From positions 1 to 22,784 of the forward strand of contig JAZRZL010000048.1 in the NCBI GenBank assembly GCA_045601345.1: a DNA stretch of 22,784 nt. Direction: 5' to 3'. This stretch comes from SVMC01 sp045601345. GTDB lineage: Bacteria; Bacillota; Clostridia; Oscillospirales; Oscillospiraceae. The notes under the pieces were generated by a model. It saw nothing but the letters and a program-made list of their open reading frames with translations, had not been told where the DNA came from and ran no database searches. Position numbers and translations under genes: made by a program. Every line of letters starts with the position of its first letter. Within the stretch, counting starts at the first letter, position 1. This document shows positions 7,887 through 15,264 of the stretch, in pieces.

Positions 7887-8693
7887 CTAGCCGTTGTTGG
7901 CGGCCACAAAAGCCTTGGCTGGCTCGTTGTCGATGATGACGCAGTCCACCTTGCCGGTGAGCAGAGCCTGAACAGCATCAGCGCCCTTGTTGTAGCGCTG
8001 GATGGTGGCAAGACCTTCCTCCTCAAGATCGCTGGTAGCATAGATGTCACCAGTGGTACTGCTCTGCACACCGATACGATGATTAGCGCCCTCGGCAAAC
8101 AGATCATCAACCGTGGTAATCTTGGAGTCTTCGGTGACGATAACCACCTGCACACCGGTAGCGTAGCTGTCGGAGAAATCAACGTTCTTTAAGCGGTCTT
8201 CGGTGACAGTCATACCGGCCATGCCCATGTCAATCTTACCGGTGCTCACAGCGGTAATGATGGAATCAAAAGCCATGTCCTCAATGACCAGCTTCATGCC
8301 CAGCTTGTCAGCAATAGCAGCCGCGATTTCAGCGTCAATACCGACAACGGCATCAGCCTCGTAGTATTCATAGGGAGGGAATTCGGCGTTGGTGCCCATA
8401 GTCAGGGTGGGAGCATCTTCCGCAACGTTTTCCTGGAACTTCAGGCCGGAATCAGTGCCTTCGATGTACTTGGCGATAATCTTGCCGGCAGTGCCGTCAG
8501 CGATCAGCTCATTGAGTGCAGTGTTGACCTTGCTCTGGAGGTCGGTGTTGCCCTTCTTGAAGGCGATGGCGTAATCCTCTTCTGCATAAGCCGTGTCGAG
8601 GATCTTGAGGTTGACTTTCTTGCTGCTGCCGCAGCCAGTGAATGCTGCTACGATAAAGGTCAGAACCAGCAGCAGAGCGATAAACTTTTTCAT
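7887..8693 (-). CDS. Amino-acid binding lipoprotein, circularly permuted (SBP_bac_3)
   Basis: Extracytoplasmic solute receptor for the adjacent importer, 268 residues. A lipoprotein signal ends in the lipobox FTGC (Cys21 as lipid anchor). The domain order is unusual. Residues ~29-77 (LKILDTAYAEEDYAIAFKKG to GTAGKIIAKYI) correspond to the segment that normally ends family 3 binding proteins. The usual N-terminal strand LTMGTNAEFPPYEYY appears only at 97-111, and the protein stops at DNEPAKAFVAANNG, where the family would normally continue with the displaced segment. A ~20-residue linker joins the old ends. All parts of the fold are present, so it should still bind ligand. GGAG lies 7 bases before the ATG. 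Confidence 0.92.
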   Translation of the reverse strand: MKKFIALLLVLTFIVAAFTGCGSSKKVNLKILDTAYAEEDYAIAFKKGNTDLQSKVNTALNELIADGTAGKIIAKYIEGTDSGLKFQENVAEDAPTLTMGTNAEFPPYEYYEADAVVGIDAEIAAAIADKLGMKLVIEDMAFDSIITAVSTGKIDMGMAGMTVTEDRLKNVDFSDSYATGVQVVIVTEDSKITTVDDLFAEGANHRIGVQSSTTGDIYATSDLEEEGLATIQRYNKGADAVQALLTGKVDCVIIDNEPAKAFVAANNG

Positions 8694-8749
8694 GATGTTA
8701 CTCCTTCACTACTATGCGTATATTTTTTCGCTATTATTGAGTTTAGGAT

Positions 8750-8778
8750 ATTATATATCAGTTTATATTCATTGTCAA
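8750..8778 (-). promoter_or_regulatory. Sigma-A promoter of the amino-acid importer operon
   Basis: On the minus strand TTGACA (8773-8778) and TATAAT (8750-8755) are separated by exactly 17 bp, both hexamers perfect. It lies 57 bases upstream of the binding protein start, giving a ~50-nt AT-rich leader. No recognisable riboswitch or operator was seen. Confidence 0.9.
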
Positions 8779-8873
8779 TGGTTGAAAATACGATATTGTC
8801 AGGTTTTCGCAGAAAATATTATGCACTTTATGCAGTATATTATATGGCAGCATTGTACCTTTAGAGGTAGCCT

Positions 8874-9833
8874 TTAATAAACGCCCGAAAGTCCATCCGC
8901 AATTCCCAGCAGCAGGATACCCAAAAATGCCAGTCCCACACAGGCATACTGCCGCAAGGGCAGCTTCTCCCGCAGAAATACCCGCGACAGCAGCACTGAC
9001 ACCATGCAATACGAGGCAATCATGGGGGCAGCCACCACGGCATTGCCTCCGATCACATGAACATAGGCAAACTGTCCTGCCGTCTCAAACACAGCGGCAA
9101 TCAGGCGATAGGCGTTGCGTCCGCGCTTTATAACAGGCTTCTCCCCTGTCCTGGAGCCGCACAGGGCAAGGAAAATAATCAGCACAATAGCCACAAGGAA
9201 GAAGGTCAGCTCATAGGCGGTGTTGCCTACCTCCTCAATGGTATCCTCCGTGACATTGACAAGCCAAGTAGAATCCATGGACAGGCAGGGATCGTCAAGG
9301 AAGGTGCCCAGCGTATCAATGACACAGTAGCCGATGGGCAGGAAAAAGGCCAGCGCACCAACGCGGTATTTCCGTTCCGCCTCATCCTTTGCCGCATCCA
9401 GCTCCCGCTTCTGCTTTTCAAAAACGCCCAGCAAAAAGACACCCAGACAGCAGGCCGCAATCCCCAGCCAGACCAACGGCGATTCCGGCATCTCACCCAA
9501 AATGACAATGCCCAGAATACAGGCCAGCGCCCCCGAGCAATTCTGCACCGGGGAGCTTACTGACAGCTCCAGATAGCGAAGCCCCCAATAGCCCAGCACC
9601 ATAGAGCCGATGTACATCCCGGAAACCGGCAGATAACGCAGAAGGTTGCGCCAGTCAAAACCGATTTTTCCGAACAAAAGCGTGTAAAAAGCATGAAGGC
9701 CAAAGACCACACCGACAAAAATCGTGGTTTTTAAATGGCTGTATCGGTCGGTCTCCTCCGCGCCCAGCTTGTAAAACATATCCGCGCAGCCCCAGCATAG
9801 TGTTGCGGCAGCGGCAATCCAGAACCAGCTCAT
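8874..9833 (-). CDS. DMT/EamA-type membrane transporter
   Basis: Integral membrane protein of 319 residues with about ten hydrophobic helices in two halves, as in the drug/metabolite transporter superfamily. The first half has the family-like ATLCWGCADMFYKLGA start and ends with a charged loop (KQKRELDAAKDEAERK). The second half ends LAFLGILLLGIADG. The start is the ATG at 9833, preceded by GGAGAGGG with 7 bases spacing, and it overlaps the stop of the PLP-enzyme gene by 4 bp (ATGA). Coupling to that enzyme suggests export or import of a related amino acid or sulfur compound, but this is only context. An earlier in-frame start would lie inside the upstream gene and is rejected. Confidence 0.85.
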   Translation of the reverse strand: MSWFWIAAAATLCWGCADMFYKLGAEETDRYSHLKTTIFVGVVFGLHAFYTLLFGKIGFDWRNLLRYLPVSGMYIGSMVLGYWGLRYLELSVSSPVQNCSGALACILGIVILGEMPESPLVWLGIAACCLGVFLLGVFEKQKRELDAAKDEAERKYRVGALAFFLPIGYCVIDTLGTFLDDPCLSMDSTWLVNVTEDTIEEVGNTAYELTFFLVAIVLIIFLALCGSRTGEKPVIKRGRNAYRLIAAVFETAGQFAYVHVIGGNAVVAAPMIASYCMVSVLLSRVFLREKLPLRQYACVGLAFLGILLLGIADGLSGVY

Positions 9834-11128
9834 TGTGCAACCCTCTCCGGCAGTGCAGTCAGTCCTGCATCCAACATTTTTTGTAGGCTCATCAAAATAC
9901 CCAGCTTGGCATGATACCAAGTCAGGCCGCCCTGAAAATACACGGCATAGGGTTCCCGGATGGGGCCATCCGCCGACAGCTCAATGGAGCTGCCCTGCAC
10001 AAAAGCGCCTGCCGCCATGATCACCTCTGCATCATACCCCGGCATCGCCCATGGCACGGGAGTCACATAGCTGTCCACCGGGGCAGCAGCCTGAATGCCC
10101 TTGCAGAAGGCAACCATAGCCTCTTTGGAGCCAAGCTCCACTGCCTGAATGATATCATGGCGCGGTGCATCGCCTGTGGGGATGACCGTGAAACCAAGCG
10201 TCTCATAAATATTGGCGGCAAAAATCGCACCCTTCAAAGCGCCGGCCGTGACCGTCGGGGCAAGGAACAGCCCCTGATACAGCGCCGGAAGCAGACCCAG
10301 ATTGGCACCGACTTCCTGCCCCAGACCGGGTGCAGACAGGCGATAGGCACAGCGCGCAACACATTCCTCGGTGCCGCAGATATAGCCGCCAACCGGGGCA
10401 AGACCGCCGCCGGGGTTCTTAATGAGAGAACCGACCACCATATCGGCACCGAAATCACTCGGCTCCTGCCGCTCGACAAATTCGCCGTAGCAGTTATCCA
10501 CCATGCACAGCACACCAGGCTTGCACTTCTTGCAGAAGGCAATCAGCTTTCCCAGCTCTTCCGCACCATAGCTGGGGCGGCTGGCATAGCCCTTGGAGCG
10601 CTGAATGGTAATGAGCTTTGTTTTTTCCCCGATGGCCTTTTCAATGGCAGGATAATCAAAGCTGCCATCCGAAAGCAAATCCACCTGCGCATAGGTGACA
10701 CCGTACTCCTTCAAGGAGCAGCGGCTATCCCGGATGCCGATGACCTCCTGTAAGGTATCATAGGGCAGACCCATCGGAGAGAGAACCTCATCTCCGGGCA
10801 GGAGATTGGCAGAAAGCGCCACCGCTAAGGCATGGGTGCCGCAGGTGATCTGCGGGCGCACCAGTGCAGAGGGTGTGTGGAAAATATCCGCATAAACCTT
10901 TTCGAGCTTTTCGCGCCCAACATCATTATAGCCATAGCCGGTCGTTGCGGCAAAACAGGTCGCGTCCACCCGATTGGCCTGTAGGGCGGCAAGCACCTTC
11001 ATTTGATTATATTCTGCGGTTCGATCAATTTCCGTAAAACGATCCGCAAGCTTTTCGCATATTGCTTCACCGAAAGCCAGTACCTCGGCAGAGATTCCCA
11101 GCGATTCATACATGGATTCCAGTTTCAT
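9830..11128 (-). CDS. PLP-dependent enzyme, aluminium-resistance/methionine gamma-lyase-like family
   Basis: A fold-type I pyridoxal-phosphate enzyme of 432 residues in the Met_gamma_lyase/'aluminium resistance protein' family. Visible are the cofactor-region motif TCGTHAL (~96-102), Asp211 in MVDNCYGEF expected to contact the pyridine nitrogen, and Lys237 in GSLIKNPGGGLAP as the likely Schiff-base lysine. The substrate of this family is not well established; C-S lyase activity is presumed from relatives. Two adjacent ATGs (11129-11131 and 11126-11128) share the GGGAG site; the second has the better 7-base spacing. The frame can be extended upstream to 11251, but that would run through the promoter. 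It is first in a two-gene operon with the DMT transporter. Confidence 0.88.
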   Translation of the reverse strand: MKLESMYESLGISAEVLAFGEAICEKLADRFTEIDRTAEYNQMKVLAALQANRVDATCFAATTGYGYNDVGREKLEKVYADIFHTPSALVRPQITCGTHALAVALSANLLPGDEVLSPMGLPYDTLQEVIGIRDSRCSLKEYGVTYAQVDLLSDGSFDYPAIEKAIGEKTKLITIQRSKGYASRPSYGAEELGKLIAFCKKCKPGVLCMVDNCYGEFVERQEPSDFGADMVVGSLIKNPGGGLAPVGGYICGTEECVARCAYRLSAPGLGQEVGANLGLLPALYQGLFLAPTVTAGALKGAIFAANIYETLGFTVIPTGDAPRHDIIQAVELGSKEAMVAFCKGIQAAAPVDSYVTPVPWAMPGYDAEVIMAAGAFVQGSSIELSADGPIREPYAVYFQGGLTWYHAKLGILMSLQKMLDAGLTALPERVAQ

Positions 11129-11158
11129 CATAAATCTCCCATAAATCGTAATATGACG

Positions 11159-11187
11159 ATGATACAATATGTTTTTTGCGCTGTCAA
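11159..11187 (-). promoter_or_regulatory. Sigma-A promoter of the PLP enzyme-transporter operon
   Basis: On the minus strand TTGACA (11182-11187) and TATCAT (11159-11164) are 17 bp apart. The start codon is ~28 bases downstream of the -10, leaving a short leader that contains the GGGAG ribosome site. Confidence 0.8.
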
Positions 11188-11310
11188 TGCATCTATGAAA
11201 GAAACTTTTTCTTTTCGAAATAATCCAACAAAAAGCTGGCTGTATTTCCACATTTTTCTATATGAAATAACAATTTCATCTTTTTTCTGTCCAAAAAGAA
11301 AAAACAGCGG

Positions 11311-11339
11311 TTGAATCCTGCTGAAAAAGCTGTTATAAT
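11311..11339 (+). promoter_or_regulatory. Sigma-A promoter of the zinc-ribbon gene operon
   Basis: TTGAAT (11311-11316) and TATAAT (11334-11339) are 17 bp apart. The leader to the ATG at 11404 is ~58 nt and contains a small GCACC/GGTGC hairpin and then AAGGAG. The 120 bases between this and the divergent promoter are AT-rich with no further feature seen. Confidence 0.85.
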
Positions 11340-11403
11340 ATTATGTAACCTTGCGCATCCATGCACCTTATGGTGCTCACTACATATAAGGAGCTGAATC
11401 TGA

Positions 11404-12711
11404 ATGTATTGTAAACAATGTGGCCGTGAATTGTCCGACCAGGCGATTTACTGTCGTTACTGCGGAACCCGCTGTGCAGACGAAGGCGTAGAGCCTGTCC
11501 TCCCCACGCCGGAAAAGCCCAAGCGCAGGTGGTTGCTGCCTATCATTCTCGGTCTGGTGGCTCTGTGCATTCTCGCTGCAATCATTATCTGGCTGTCCGG
11601 CAGCAAAGCTGCCCCGATAGAACCCGTAAATGATCCCACCGCCGTTGAAGATACCGAACAGGAACCTGATCCCGTCAACTACACCCTGAAAATCACTGGT
11701 AAGGCAGAAGCGAATGTTGGAGAGAATATCATCCTCAACGTTGACATCTCGCCTTTACCTACCATTTTAAAGTACGAATGGATCTCCAGCGACACAACAG
11801 TGGCCACTGTAAATGACGGCACTGTCACCGCGCTCAAGCCGGGTAAAACGGTCATTCATGCCTCGTTCACACTGAACGATGGACAGATTCTAGAGAAGGA
11901 CTTCCCCTTCACCGTTGCAGAACCGCCCGTAGAATATACCGCTGTGCTTGAACCTGAGGCTCTGGAGCTTGCCGCCGGCAGCGCGGAGAGCTTTGCTGTG
12001 GTCATTACCGCCGATCCTGCGCAGGAGGAGATCAATGCCACCACCGAGTGGAAAACCTCTGATCCCAAAATCGCCGCTGTGTCCGAAGGCCGCATACAGG
12101 CCGTTGGCGAAGGCGAGGCTGTGATTACCGCCCTTGTCAGCCTCCCCACAGGCAAAACCATCCATCTCACGGGTAAGGTCATTGTCACACCCGCCCCACA
12201 AGCCGATCCCCCACAGATTCCCGAAAATTCGTCCGGCTCTCAGAGCCAGTCTGGTTCTCAGAGCAGTCAGGGCAGCCAAAGCGATCCGGGCAGCCAAGGC
12301 GATCCGGGTAGCCAAGGCAATCAAGGCAGCCAAAGCGATCCGGGTAGCCAGAGCAATCCGGGCAGCCAAACCGACCCCACGCCTACGCCTCCACCCACCT
12401 ATCCGGAAGGGGAAGCTTTGATTACCACGGAAGACTACCTGATCTCCAACAGCTCTACCGCCTTCATCACCGTTGCCTCTCTGCGTGAGCTGACCACGGA
12501 ACAGCTGATTATCGCCCGAAATGAAATCTTTGCCCGCCATGGCCGCCGCTTCATGCTGGACTGGCTGCGCGAATATTTTGAAGGCAAGAGCTGGTACGAA
12601 GGTACCATTGACCCGGAGGTCTTTGATGTGGATCTGGATCAGTATTTTAATACGTATGAATATGTAAATGTCGCCCGTATTCAGCAAATTGAAGCAGAAC
12701 GCGAGGACTGA
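11404..12711 (+). CDS. Zinc-ribbon, Ig-like (BIG_2) and YARHG membrane protein
   Basis: A 435-residue multidomain protein with no known reaction. Order: N-terminal zinc ribbon with Cys3, Cys6, Cys17 and Cys20; basic stretch; one membrane helix (~43-64). Two bacterial Ig-like domains follow (about 92-172 and 177-263, each with the W-x-S-S/D-x2-A-V core and a KPGKTVI or VGEGEAVI strand), then a Ser/Gln/Gly repeat linker (~284-325). A C-terminal YARHG domain (~349-425) carries ARNEIFARHGRRF and the FEGKSWY motif. This places the zinc ribbon inside and the Ig-like and YARHG domains outside the cell. YARHG is common in Clostridia surface proteins and may bind cell wall, which is inference. AAGGAG lies 10 bases before the ATG. 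Confidence 0.88.
   Translation: MYCKQCGRELSDQAIYCRYCGTRCADEGVEPVLPTPEKPKRRWLLPIILGLVALCILAAIIIWLSGSKAAPIEPVNDPTAVEDTEQEPDPVNYTLKITGKAEANVGENIILNVDISPLPTILKYEWISSDTTVATVNDGTVTALKPGKTVIHASFTLNDGQILEKDFPFTVAEPPVEYTAVLEPEALELAAGSAESFAVVITADPAQEEINATTEWKTSDPKIAAVSEGRIQAVGEGEAVITALVSLPTGKTIHLTGKVIVTPAPQADPPQIPENSSGSQSQSGSQSSQGSQSDPGSQGDPGSQGNQGSQSDPGSQSNPGSQTDPTPTPPPTYPEGEALITTEDYLISNSSTAFITVASLRELTTEQLIIARNEIFARHGRRFMLDWLREYFEGKSWYEGTIDPEVFDVDLDQYFNTYEYVNVARIQQIEAERED
12253..12378 (+). repeat. 18-bp tandem repeat, seven units (GSQSDP linker)
   Basis: Seven head-to-tail 18-bp units encode GSQ followed by SSQ, SDP, GDP, GNQ, SDP, SNP and TDP. Unit ends are conserved at GGCAGCCAA and degenerate elsewhere. 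It makes a flexible, probably length-variable spacer between the Ig-like domains and the YARHG domain. Confidence 0.9.
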
Positions 12712-12718
12712 GCCATCT

Positions 12719-13198
12719 ATGTGCGAACAATTTACCATCCGATTTGCGCGGCCGGAGGATACCGATGTCATTCTGCGCTTTATTCGGCTGCTGGCAGAAT
12801 ATGAGCATCTGGCTGATCAGGTCGTTGCAACGCCGGAGCTGCTCAGACAGTGGATTTTCGAGAAGCAAAAGGCAGAGGTTCTGCTGGCAGAGGTTGATTC
12901 GCAGACCATCGGCTTTGCGCTGTTCTTCCATAATTTCTCCACCTTTCAGGGGAGAGCGGGAATTTATCTGGAGGATTTGTTCGTCCTGCCTGAATTCCGC
13001 GGCAAGGGCTATGGAAAGGCGCTCCTCCGCCGTCTGGCACAGCTCACGCTGGAGCGTGGCTGCGGACGGCTGGAATGGGTTTGCCTCGACTGGAACCAGC
13101 CAAGCATTAACTTCTACTTATCTATAAACGCACAGCCCATGTGCGATTGGACCATCTATCGCCTCTCCGGCAATACCCTCCAAGCCATGGCAGAATAA
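12719..13198 (+). CDS. GNAT-family N-acetyltransferase
   Basis: A 159-residue cytoplasmic acetyltransferase of the GCN5 family. It begins with the typical FTIRFARPEDTDVILRFI segment. The acetyl-CoA pyrophosphate loop appears as RGKGYGKALLRRL, preceded by YLEDLFVLPEFRG (beta-4), and the C-terminal WNQPSINFYLS matches diamine/polyamine-type GNATs. It is closest in look to spermidine/diamine acetyltransferase-like proteins, but the substrate is not assignable. The gene starts 7 bases after the preceding stop; the start is chosen because residue 1 begins the conserved fold. The upstream GAGG is weak and ~12 bases away, so coupling to the upstream gene is likely. Confidence 0.85.
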   Translation: MCEQFTIRFARPEDTDVILRFIRLLAEYEHLADQVVATPELLRQWIFEKQKAEVLLAEVDSQTIGFALFFHNFSTFQGRAGIYLEDLFVLPEFRGKGYGKALLRRLAQLTLERGCGRLEWVCLDWNQPSINFYLSINAQPMCDWTIYRLSGNTLQAMAE

Positions 13199-13203
13199 AA
13201 AAC

Positions 13204-13230
13204 TTCGGGATCTGCTTGCCAGATCCCGAA
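13204..13230. terminator. 11-bp hairpin between GNAT and MATE genes
   Basis: A perfect 11-bp stem (13204-13214 with 13220-13230, arm TTCGGGATCTG) and 5-nt loop. The T-tract (TTTTTT, reading into the GNAT gene) is on the minus strand, opposite the flanking genes; on the plus strand it is followed by ATATATG. It could modulate read-through or stabilise mRNA ends between the two genes. Confidence 0.5.
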
Positions 13231-13250
13231 ATATATGTCAGGAGAATTCT

Positions 13251-14651
13251 ATGAACGAACAACGCGCAACCCAAAATCCTATGGGTTTCCTCCCCGTCCC
13301 CAAGCTGATGATTTCCATGGGCGCACCGATGATGCTGTCCATGCTGGTACAGGCACTTTATAATGTGGTTGACAGCCTGTATGTCTCCCATATTCCCGAT
13401 ACCGCCGCCATTCTCCACGCCGGAGATAAGGCCGTCAGCGCACTGGCGCTGGCCTTCCCCATCCAACTGCTTATCACCGCCCTGTGCGTCGGCACGGGGG
13501 TTGGCGTGAATGCAGCACTATCCAAAAGCCTCGGTGAGGGCAATCGGAAGCAGGCAAGCCGCATTGCGGGTAACTCCGTGGTACTCAGCTTTGTCTATTT
13601 TATCATCATTGCCGCCTTCGGCTTCCTCGGTACCCGCTGGTACATCGGCACACAGACTAAAGATCCCGTCACCCTGCAATTCGGCAGCGATTATCTTCGC
13701 ATCCTCACCGTTTGGTCGCTGGGTGTTACCGGCTATATGTGCTTTGAAAAACTGCTCCAATCCACTGGAAAGACCACCTGCGCCATGATCGGGCAGCTAG
13801 TCGGTGCCATTACCAATATCATCCTCGACCCGTTCTTCATTTTTGGTTGGTGCGGCATTCCCGCTATGGGTGTTGCCGGTGCCGCTGTGGCTACCGTTAT
13901 CGGCCAGTGGGCTTCGTGGTTTGCTGCAATGGGGCTTCACTTATGGAAAAACAAGGAATTGGAGAGCCGCCTTTCCATGCTCAAGCCAGACTTCCAGATT
14001 ATAGGCAGAATTTTCACTGTCGGCGCTCCGGCTATTGCCATGCAGGCGCTAACCTCGGTCATGACCTATGGAATCAACCGAATCTTAGCCACCATCTCTG
14101 ACTATGCCATCACCGCCTACGGCATCTACTTTAAGCTGCAAAGCTTTATCTTTATGCCCGCCTTCGGCCTGAACAATGCCTCTGTACCCATCATTGCCTT
14201 TAACTACGGCGCACGGGAGAAAAAGCGTATTCGGGATGCCATTTTCAGCGGTTTGGTCTTCTCCTGCGCCATCATGCTGGTCGGCACCGGACTGCTGCAA
14301 ATCTTCGCACAGCAGGTGGTCGGCTGGTTTGCCGTATCGCAGGGAGCTGCCGATCTGTGCGTGATCGCACTGCGGATCATCACCCTCGGTTTCCTGTTCG
14401 TGGGTGTCAACATCATTTTACAGGGTGCTTGTCAGGCGCTTGGCAACGGCGTTTATTCCCTGCTGATCTCTTTGCTCCGCATGATTATCGTTGCCCTGCC
14501 AGTTGCATGGCTTCTGTCTCGGCAGCCCAATGCCCAGAATATCGTCTGGCTGGCCTTCCCTATCGCCGAGGTCGCCTCCTGCATCCTCGCCGTTACCTTC
14601 ACCATCAGCCTGTACCACAAACGTACAAAATCCATGGATTTAACTCTGTAA
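13251..14651 (+). CDS. MATE-family multidrug exporter
   Basis: A cation-coupled exporter of the MATE/DinF superfamily, 466 residues with about 12 helices, the normal family size. Family features: the N-terminal PMMLSMLVQALYNVVDSLYVSH segment, the internal GxGVNAALSKSLGEGNRKQA loop, and the second-half start ITVGAPAIAMQALTS-like segment with SFIFMPAFGLNNASVPIIAFNYGA. AGGAG lies 6 bases before the ATG. It is probably co-transcribed with the upstream GNAT and zinc-ribbon genes, 52 bases after GNAT. Substrates of such pumps are varied (cationic drugs, metabolites); none is indicated here. Confidence 0.92.
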   Translation: MNEQRATQNPMGFLPVPKLMISMGAPMMLSMLVQALYNVVDSLYVSHIPDTAAILHAGDKAVSALALAFPIQLLITALCVGTGVGVNAALSKSLGEGNRKQASRIAGNSVVLSFVYFIIIAAFGFLGTRWYIGTQTKDPVTLQFGSDYLRILTVWSLGVTGYMCFEKLLQSTGKTTCAMIGQLVGAITNIILDPFFIFGWCGIPAMGVAGAAVATVIGQWASWFAAMGLHLWKNKELESRLSMLKPDFQIIGRIFTVGAPAIAMQALTSVMTYGINRILATISDYAITAYGIYFKLQSFIFMPAFGLNNASVPIIAFNYGAREKKRIRDAIFSGLVFSCAIMLVGTGLLQIFAQQVVGWFAVSQGAADLCVIALRIITLGFLFVGVNIILQGACQALGNGVYSLLISLLRMIIVALPVAWLLSRQPNAQNIVWLAFPIAEVASCILAVTFTISLYHKRTKSMDLTL

Positions 14652-14656
14652 ATATA

Positions 14657-14686
14657 GAACGCTCCAAAAACGGAGCGTTCTTTTTT
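14657..14686 (+). terminator. Rho-independent terminator, MATE gene, facing the CRISPR array
   Basis: A 9-bp stem (14657-14665 with 14672-14680, arm GAACGCTCC) followed by six T bases, 5 bases after the MATE stop. The convergent CRISPR array transcript would reach the same hairpin from the other side, where the tail is only T-rich, so it may serve both. Confidence 0.9.
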
Positions 14687-14699
14687 CACCTATTTCCTA

Positions 14700-14799
14700 A
14701 TTTTAATTCACGCGACCCGTAAGGGTCACGACTGTATTCCTTTTCTCCAACGACATAATCATCAAAATTTCAATCCACGTGACCCGTGGGGGTCACGAC
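14700..14799 (-). CRISPR. Type I-C CRISPR array with a single spacer
   Basis: Two 33-bp repeats flank one 34-bp spacer (14733-14766). On the minus strand the leader-proximal repeat (14767-14799) reads GT, an 8-bp stem CGTGACCC/GGGTCACG with loop CCAC, then the 11-nt handle TGGATTGAAAT, which is the I-C consensus form. The distal repeat (14700-14732) differs at five positions (11, 12, 20, 25 and 29) and is a typical degenerate terminal repeat. Array polarity matches the cas operon. Nothing more repeat-like lies between it and the MATE terminator, so the array is complete at one spacer. Confidence 0.92.
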
Positions 14800-14966
14800 G
14801 GCAAACATAGACAAAAAACTTTTAGGTTTTTGTCTATATCTGCGAAAATGTTCCTTTTCTGCCGTTGTATGCGGCTGGAACAAATAAGAATGCTGTGGGA
14901 TGTCCGTATTTTCCTGCTGTTTTTCAGTGCGAACATCCCCGTAAAATCGTGGGAGCTTGGGGTTCG
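14800..14966 (-). promoter_or_regulatory. CRISPR leader
   Basis: The 167 bp between the cas2 stop and the first repeat. On the minus strand it begins CGAACCCCAAGCTCCCA, which resembles the segment that follows cas2 in other I-C loci (recalled, not searched). It ends in an AT-rich inverted repeat (14808-14819 with 14826-14836, arm TAGACAAAAAC) that stops 8 bases before the repeat. It should contain the array promoter and the adaptation signals. No clear -35/-10 pair was found. Confidence 0.75.
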
Positions 14967-15257
14967 CTATATGGTTAGGAGGCCTTCCGGCTCATAACCG
15001 GATTTCGCGCCAAAGTGCTCAATCTTATTCTGATACTTGTCTCCGAGGTAATAAAACCGCAAAGAATCTTTCTCCTGATCCATGATATCGCACAGCTTAG
15101 CTTGCAGCATCCTGCATTGCGCGGCATCCAGCAGGCACTCAAATACGGAATTCTGCACTCTCTGTCCATAATTGACGCATTGCTTTGCGATTTTTCGCAG
15201 ACGCCTTTGTCCGGCGGCATCCTCGGTATTGACATCGTAGGTGATTACAACCAGCAT
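14967..15257 (-). CDS. cas2: CRISPR-associated endonuclease Cas2 (type I-C)
   Basis: Structural partner of Cas1 in the spacer-integration complex, 96 residues, the normal I-C size. It starts MLVVITYDVN with the conserved Asp8, has the YGQRVQNSVFEC segment of the ferredoxin-like fold, and ends with SLRFYYLGDKYQNKIEHFG. The start at 15257 is chosen because it begins the fold and lies 7 bases after the cas1 stop with GAGG before it; an upstream in-frame extension would overlap cas1. It is the last cas gene before the leader. Confidence 0.96.
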   Translation of the reverse strand: MLVVITYDVNTEDAAGQRRLRKIAKQCVNYGQRVQNSVFECLLDAAQCRMLQAKLCDIMDQEKDSLRFYYLGDKYQNKIEHFGAKSGYEPEGLLTI

Positions 15258-15264
15258 AGAGACC

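Noticed and set aside
8850..8873. ACCTCTAAAGGT near the DMT gene end as a terminator or as a copy of the fold-back element's end.
   Set aside because: Only a 5-bp stem, no T-tract, and resemblance to the element's CACCTCTAAT is too short.
14931..14940. The 10-mer TTTTTCAGTG in the leader is identical to 22471-22480 (PAM plus first bases of the target), suggesting a second target of the regulatory RNA.
   Set aside because: After AGTG the sequence (CGAACATCC) does not match the pseudo-spacer; only four seed bases agree, so it is probably chance.
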